Origin: Caulobacter sp. | GTDB taxonomy: Bacteria > Pseudomonadota > Alphaproteobacteria > Caulobacterales > Caulobacteraceae | DNA length: 64,000 nt | NCBI GenBank assembly: GCA_030680355.1 | Contig: JAUXVF010000027.1 | Span: forward strand, 1 to 64,000 | Reading direction: 5' to 3' | Shown: positions 60,857 to 64,000 of the stretch, one piece after another | Layout: each line of letters begins with the position of its first letter | Numbering within the stretch: position 1 is the first letter of the stretch | Translations under genes and position numbers: made by a program | The notes under the pieces: generated by a model | Databases searched by the model: none | What the model was told of the DNA's origin: nothing | The model's input: the letters and a program-made list of their open reading frames with translations, nothing else

Positions 60857-62890
60857 TCAGTCGCCCGGCGTCGGCGGATCCTCGTCATCCCGGACTTCCA
60901 CAGCCGGCGCCTGGGACCAGACATAGTCCTCACCCAGAACCCGGCGAACGAACCAGTCCATCTGCACGTTCACCTGAAACAGGCGGTGGCGCAGCTCCCG
61001 GAAATTGTGCGGTTCCCGGGGGGCCAGATAGAGTTCGGTCTCAACGCCCAACGCCTTCAGGGCGCGGTAGAGCATGATCGACTGGCTCGACGGCACCCGC
61101 TCGTCTTCCTCGCCCGCCAGGATCAGCACCGGCGTGCTGACCTTGTCCAGGGCGGCGAGCGGCGAATGCTCGACGTAGAGATCGCGCCGGGCTTCCGAGC
61201 CATAGGGCGGGGTCACAAACCATTCGTCGCGCTGCCAGCGGGTGTCGGACATCAGGTACATCGACGGCCAGTCGACGACCCCGGCCCCCGAGGCCGCGGC
61301 CTTGAAACGGCCGGTGACCGTGACCAGCCGGTTGGTGATATGGCCGCCGGCGCTCCAGCCCATCACGCCCAGCCGGTCCGGATCCGCCAGCCCCAGCGCG
61401 ACCAGATGGTCGACCCCCGACAGGACATCCTTGTCGGCGTGGCGGAAATAGCCGCCGTTCATGCCCCGCAGGAAGGCGTCGCCGTAGCCGGTGCCGCCCC
61501 GATAGTTGACGCTCAGGGTCATGACGCCTCTGGCCGCCAGCAGGGGATTGAAGCGGCTGTAGGCGAAGATATTGAACAGGTCAGAAGACCTGGGCCCGCC
61601 GTGGCTCTGGACGATCAGCGGGTAGCGGCCGCCCTGCACATAGTCGAGCGGATAGGTGACAAGGCCTTCCAGCGCCTGACCGTCCGGCGTCGTCCAACGG
61701 ATCGCTTCCTGGCGGGGCAGGCGAAACCGCTCGGCCAGATCGTCGTGGTCCCTTGTGACCTGCACGGGGCGGGGCTGGGCCGGGTCGAGGCGATAGACCT
61801 CACCCGGCGCGCGCGCCGAACTCATCAGATAGACAAGCGTGCGTCCGTTCCGCGACAGGCTGACCGCGCTGGCCGAAAAATCGCCCCGAGCAAGAGGCCG
61901 CACAGCTTCATTCCGGACATCGACGGCGAACAGCTCGCGCCGGACTCCTGTGGTGGCCGAGATGTAGATGGCCCGGCTGTCCGCCGCCCAGGTCGCCGAC
62001 TCAATCTCCCAGGGGAGACCATGCGCCAGTTCCCGGATCGCCCCGTCGGCAAGCCGCAGCACAAAGAGGTTGGGGTTGACCGTGGCGTACCGGCCGTTCT
62101 CCGCCGAGGCCAGGAACAGCACGCTGGTTCCGTCCGGCGAGAGCCTGGCGTCTGTCTCCATGAAATTGTTGTTGGTCAGGCGGCGCGCCGGCTGACCCGC
62201 CGTCTGAATCCACAGCTCGGCCCCGGGATTGTCGTCAATGAGCTTGGACGCGGCGCCGCGGTAGAGAATGGTCTTTCCGTCGGCGGACAGGTCAAACGCC
62301 TCGACGTCGAAGGCGCCCCGGGTGACCTGTACCGTTTCGCCGTCGGCGACCGTCATGCGCCAGAGATGGCGGCGGGCCTGGGGCGTCTCGAACGGCAGCA
62401 TGTCGTCAAGAACCCGGCGACGCTTGGCCAGCGCCCGGGACTCAAGCTCATCGGCGAGGAAATAGAGGCTGGCGCCGTCGGGCGACCAGCGCAGGCTGGT
62501 GGGCGAGGTTCGCCGCTTGCCCACCCGGCGGGGCTTGCCGCCGTCGACGGACGAAACATAGATCTGTCGCCGCGTGTCGCCGGGCCGCTTGGCGATAAAG
62601 GCGAAGCTGCGACTGTCGGGCGACCATTGGAACCCCGAGGCCGGCCCCTCGATCAGGCGCAGGGGATCGCGCCCATCAACCCCGATGCGCCAGATGTCGT
62701 CCTCGACCGCGTTGGCCTGCCAGTTGACCCGGTCCCTGGAGAACAGGATCAGACGGCCGTCCGGCGACACTGTCGGATCCGACAGCTTTTCCAGAGTCAC
62801 GAGGTCGAGGGCCGTCATCGCCCGGGGCTCGGCCCGGGCGCTGAAGGCGAACAGGCTCACGGCGAGAACCGTGAGACAAACGCGGATCAT
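60857..62890 (-). CDS. Exported S9-family prolyl oligopeptidase-like peptidase
   Basis: A 677-residue exported enzyme. A signal peptide (RVCLTVLAVSLFAFSARAE) is followed by a beta-propeller (about residues 30-400: TVSPDGRLILFSRDRVNW, QWSPDSRSFAFIAKRPGD and similar WSPDG repeats). The C-terminal alpha/beta hydrolase domain (about 420-655) has GDAFLRGMNGGYFRHADKDVLSGVDHLV, the nucleophile in GWSAGGHITNRLV, the Asp in ILAGEEDERVP and the His in EPHNFREL. This is the S9C acylaminoacyl-/dipeptidyl-peptidase type, with all catalytic residues present. ATG 62890 has GGAG eight bases upstream. It follows the partial TonB-dependent receptor with 52 bases and a hairpin between; peptidase-receptor pairs of this kind usually serve peptide or siderophore-like uptake. 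Confidence 0.9.
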   Translation of the reverse strand: MIRVCLTVLAVSLFAFSARAEPRAMTALDLVTLEKLSDPTVSPDGRLILFSRDRVNWQANAVEDDIWRIGVDGRDPLRLIEGPASGFQWSPDSRSFAFIAKRPGDTRRQIYVSSVDGGKPRRVGKRRTSPTSLRWSPDGASLYFLADELESRALAKRRRVLDDMLPFETPQARRHLWRMTVADGETVQVTRGAFDVEAFDLSADGKTILYRGAASKLIDDNPGAELWIQTAGQPARRLTNNNFMETDARLSPDGTSVLFLASAENGRYATVNPNLFVLRLADGAIRELAHGLPWEIESATWAADSRAIYISATTGVRRELFAVDVRNEAVRPLARGDFSASAVSLSRNGRTLVYLMSSARAPGEVYRLDPAQPRPVQVTRDHDDLAERFRLPRQEAIRWTTPDGQALEGLVTYPLDYVQGGRYPLIVQSHGGPRSSDLFNIFAYSRFNPLLAARGVMTLSVNYRGGTGYGDAFLRGMNGGYFRHADKDVLSGVDHLVALGLADPDRLGVMGWSAGGHITNRLVTVTGRFKAAASGAGVVDWPSMYLMSDTRWQRDEWFVTPPYGSEARRDLYVEHSPLAALDKVSTPVLILAGEEDERVPSSQSIMLYRALKALGVETELYLAPREPHNFRELRHRLFQVNVQMDWFVRRVLGEDYVWSQAPAVEVRDDEDPPTPGD

Positions 62891-62908
62891 ATTGGCTACT
62901 CCGGAAAC

Positions 62909-62937
62909 GTGCGCCGACGGCTGAACCGCCGGCGCAC
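62909..62937 (-). terminator. GC-rich hairpin between receptor and peptidase genes
   Basis: Arms 62909-62920 and 62926-62937 pair over 12 bases with a single mismatch, around a five-base loop. No T-run follows on the minus strand (GTTTCC only), so it may be a weak terminator or an mRNA-stabilising hairpin that lets the peptidase be made at a different level. Confidence 0.5.
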
Positions 62938-62942
62938 GATCA

Positions 62943-64000
62943 TCAGAAGGCGAGTTGCAGGCCCAGGGTATAGGCCCGACCGGTGACGCCATAGGTCGAG
63001 TTGTAGTTGTAGCTCTTGCCGCTATCGGTCCCGGTCGGCAGGAACGGTCCCTGGTTGTCGAACACGTTCTTCACCGTGCCGAAAATCCGCAGATCCTTGT
63101 GGCGGGGATCAGGGAAGAACTTGACGCTCAGGTCGTGCCGCCAGAAGGCGTCGACGTTCAGGAACAGGGGGTCGGTGATCCCGGCCAGTTTGAACGCCTC
63201 GGCCATCTCGTTGGAGTCGAGGGCCTTGCCGATGAAGTTCGACGTCCATTGCAAGGACCAGTGCCGTTCGCGCCAGGCCAGGCTCATCCGGGCTTCGTTC
63301 TTGGATGTGCCGACTTCGCCCAGCGAGTCGCTGGTCTGAAGCCCCTGAACGCCGGTGTAGTCCTGCTCAAGCTCCATCCGGTGGCCGTAGTTGACCTTGA
63401 CCGTGAAGTCGCCGGGCACGCTGAAGCGCTCGAGGTCGAACCGGTATCGCATGGCGGCGTCGATGCCGCTGGCCCTCAGGTCGTTGAGGTTGTCGGTCTG
63501 GTTGAGAATGCGGGTGATGTTGCCATCAACGTCACGCGTGATGGCGTTGCAGAACGCGTTGCCGGCGGTCGGCGACGAGTAGCACTCCAGCAGCAGCTGA
63601 TTGCTTTCCAGCGACGAGATCGCGTCCGAAACCCTGATGTCATAGTAGTCGAGGCTGAGCTCGAGGCCGGGCACGAAGCGCGGCCGATAGACCAGGCCCA
63701 CGGTGACCGTGTCGGCGGTCTCTTCCTTCAGGTTGGCGTTGCCGCCGTTGGGGGTGTTGAAGTTGAAGTCGGTCTGCACGAACACGCCGCCCAGAGCGAT
63801 CGCCGAGGCGATGCCCGGATCCAGGCGGCAGTTCTGGGCCGTCTGACCGGCGGTGGTCGCCGTCACGCCGCTGCAGATATCATTGACCGTCTCGAAGTCG
63901 TCGCGGGGCGGCGAATACAGCTCGGACGTATCCGGCGCGCGCTGGGCGCGGCTCCAGGCGGCGCGGAACCGGAGATCCTCGACGGGCGCCCATTGCAGTC
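62943..64000 (-). CDS. TonB-dependent receptor, C-terminal part (5' end outside window)
   Basis: An open frame on the minus strand enters at the right edge and ends at 62943, covering the last 352 codons or so of an outer-membrane receptor. The entering sequence (LQWAPVEDLRFRAAWSRAQRAPDTSELYSPP) is the typical TBDR barrel phrase before the conserved FTPNGGNANLKEETADTVTVGLVYRP segment. RYRFDLERFSVPGDFTVKVNYGH and other beta-strands follow, and the protein ends AYTLGLQLAF with the C-terminal Phe needed for barrel assembly. Plug domain and signal peptide are not in the window. Substrate unknown. It stands upstream of an S9 peptidase. Confidence 0.88.
   Translation of the reverse strand, partial: LQWAPVEDLRFRAAWSRAQRAPDTSELYSPPRDDFETVNDICSGVTATTAGQTAQNCRLDPGIASAIALGGVFVQTDFNFNTPNGGNANLKEETADTVTVGLVYRPRFVPGLELSLDYYDIRVSDAISSLESNQLLLECYSSPTAGNAFCNAITRDVDGNITRILNQTDNLNDLRASGIDAAMRYRFDLERFSVPGDFTVKVNYGHRMELEQDYTGVQGLQTSDSLGEVGTSKNEARMSLAWRERHWSLQWTSNFIGKALDSNEMAEAFKLAGITDPLFLNVDAFWRHDLSVKFFPDPRHKDLRIFGTVKNVFDNQGPFLPTGTDSGKSYNYNSTYGVTGRAYTLGLQLAF

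Noticed and set aside
60986-62986. A 666-codon plus-strand frame opposite the S9 peptidase.
   Set aside because: Antisense shadow; the minus-strand gene has a signal peptide and a complete catalytic triad.

Overview
The window is a stretch of GC-rich bacterial chromosome, tightly packed with genes, most of them on the minus strand. The gene set points to an alphaproteobacterium, most likely a member of the Caulobacteraceae (Caulobacter, Phenylobacterium or Brevundimonas relatives). It has large TonB-dependent receptors of the Xanthomonas/Caulobacter carbohydrate type, an Entner-Doudoroff operon, a soluble fds-type formate dehydrogenase, an mla lipid-transport operon and FucP/GluP-type sugar permeases. 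The genus is inferred from gene content, not from a marker gene. No rRNA, tRNA, CRISPR array, insertion sequence or prophage was recognised.

Layout. 1-4646: the N-terminal 1548 codons of a giant secreted beta-helix repeat protein (minus strand, running off the left edge). 5148-11017: an SLC13/RCK permease, a saccharopine-dehydrogenase-like reductase, an SDR, an HSL-type esterase and an FkbM methyltransferase. 11455-13844: a two-gene polyamine pathway (carboxyspermidine-type dehydrogenase and decarboxylase). 13931-19083: a flavoprotein, an MFS permease and a small group for surface polysaccharide (methyltransferase, polysaccharide deacetylase, GT2). 19181-19996: a membrane sensor-like DUF4118 protein with no kinase domain. 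20371-23957: a complete mlaA-C-D-E-F operon. 24072-28047: an acyl-CoA dehydrogenase divergent from a LysR regulator, then a hybrid histidine kinase. 28146-35269: S-formylglutathione hydrolase and NAD-dependent formate dehydrogenase (fdsG-B-A, then a fused FdsD-FdhD gene and a small unknown ORF). 35429-64000: a large carbohydrate-uptake and catabolism island with a flavin-dependent halogenase-like protein, two TonB-dependent receptors, a ROK regulator, GH2 and GH3 hydrolases, a ROK sugar kinase, four MFS permeases, a LacI regulator, the zwf-edd-glk-eda operon and an S9 peptidase.

How it works together. In the sugar island a polymer or oligosaccharide would enter through the TonB-dependent receptor. 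It would be trimmed by the exported GH2 and GH3 enzymes, imported by the FucP/GluP-like permeases, phosphorylated by glucokinase or the ROK kinase, and oxidised through Zwf, Edd and Eda. Four near-identical copies of the palindrome TGACAGCGCTGTCA lie in front of the receptor, the GH3/permease pair, the GluP-like permease and zwf. The LacI-family gene at 53286-54329 sits among them and is the obvious candidate repressor, so one regulon probably controls outer-membrane uptake, hydrolysis, inner-membrane transport and catabolism. Formaldehyde and formate oxidation (fghA plus fds) forms a separate C1 module next door.

The most unusual items are the FdsD-FdhD gene fusion, the four-site LacI regulon with operators at promoter elements, the absence of pgl from the Entner-Doudoroff operon, the giant repeat protein, the MlaA homologue without a lipobox cysteine, and an MFS permease with a methionine/histidine-rich N-terminal extension.
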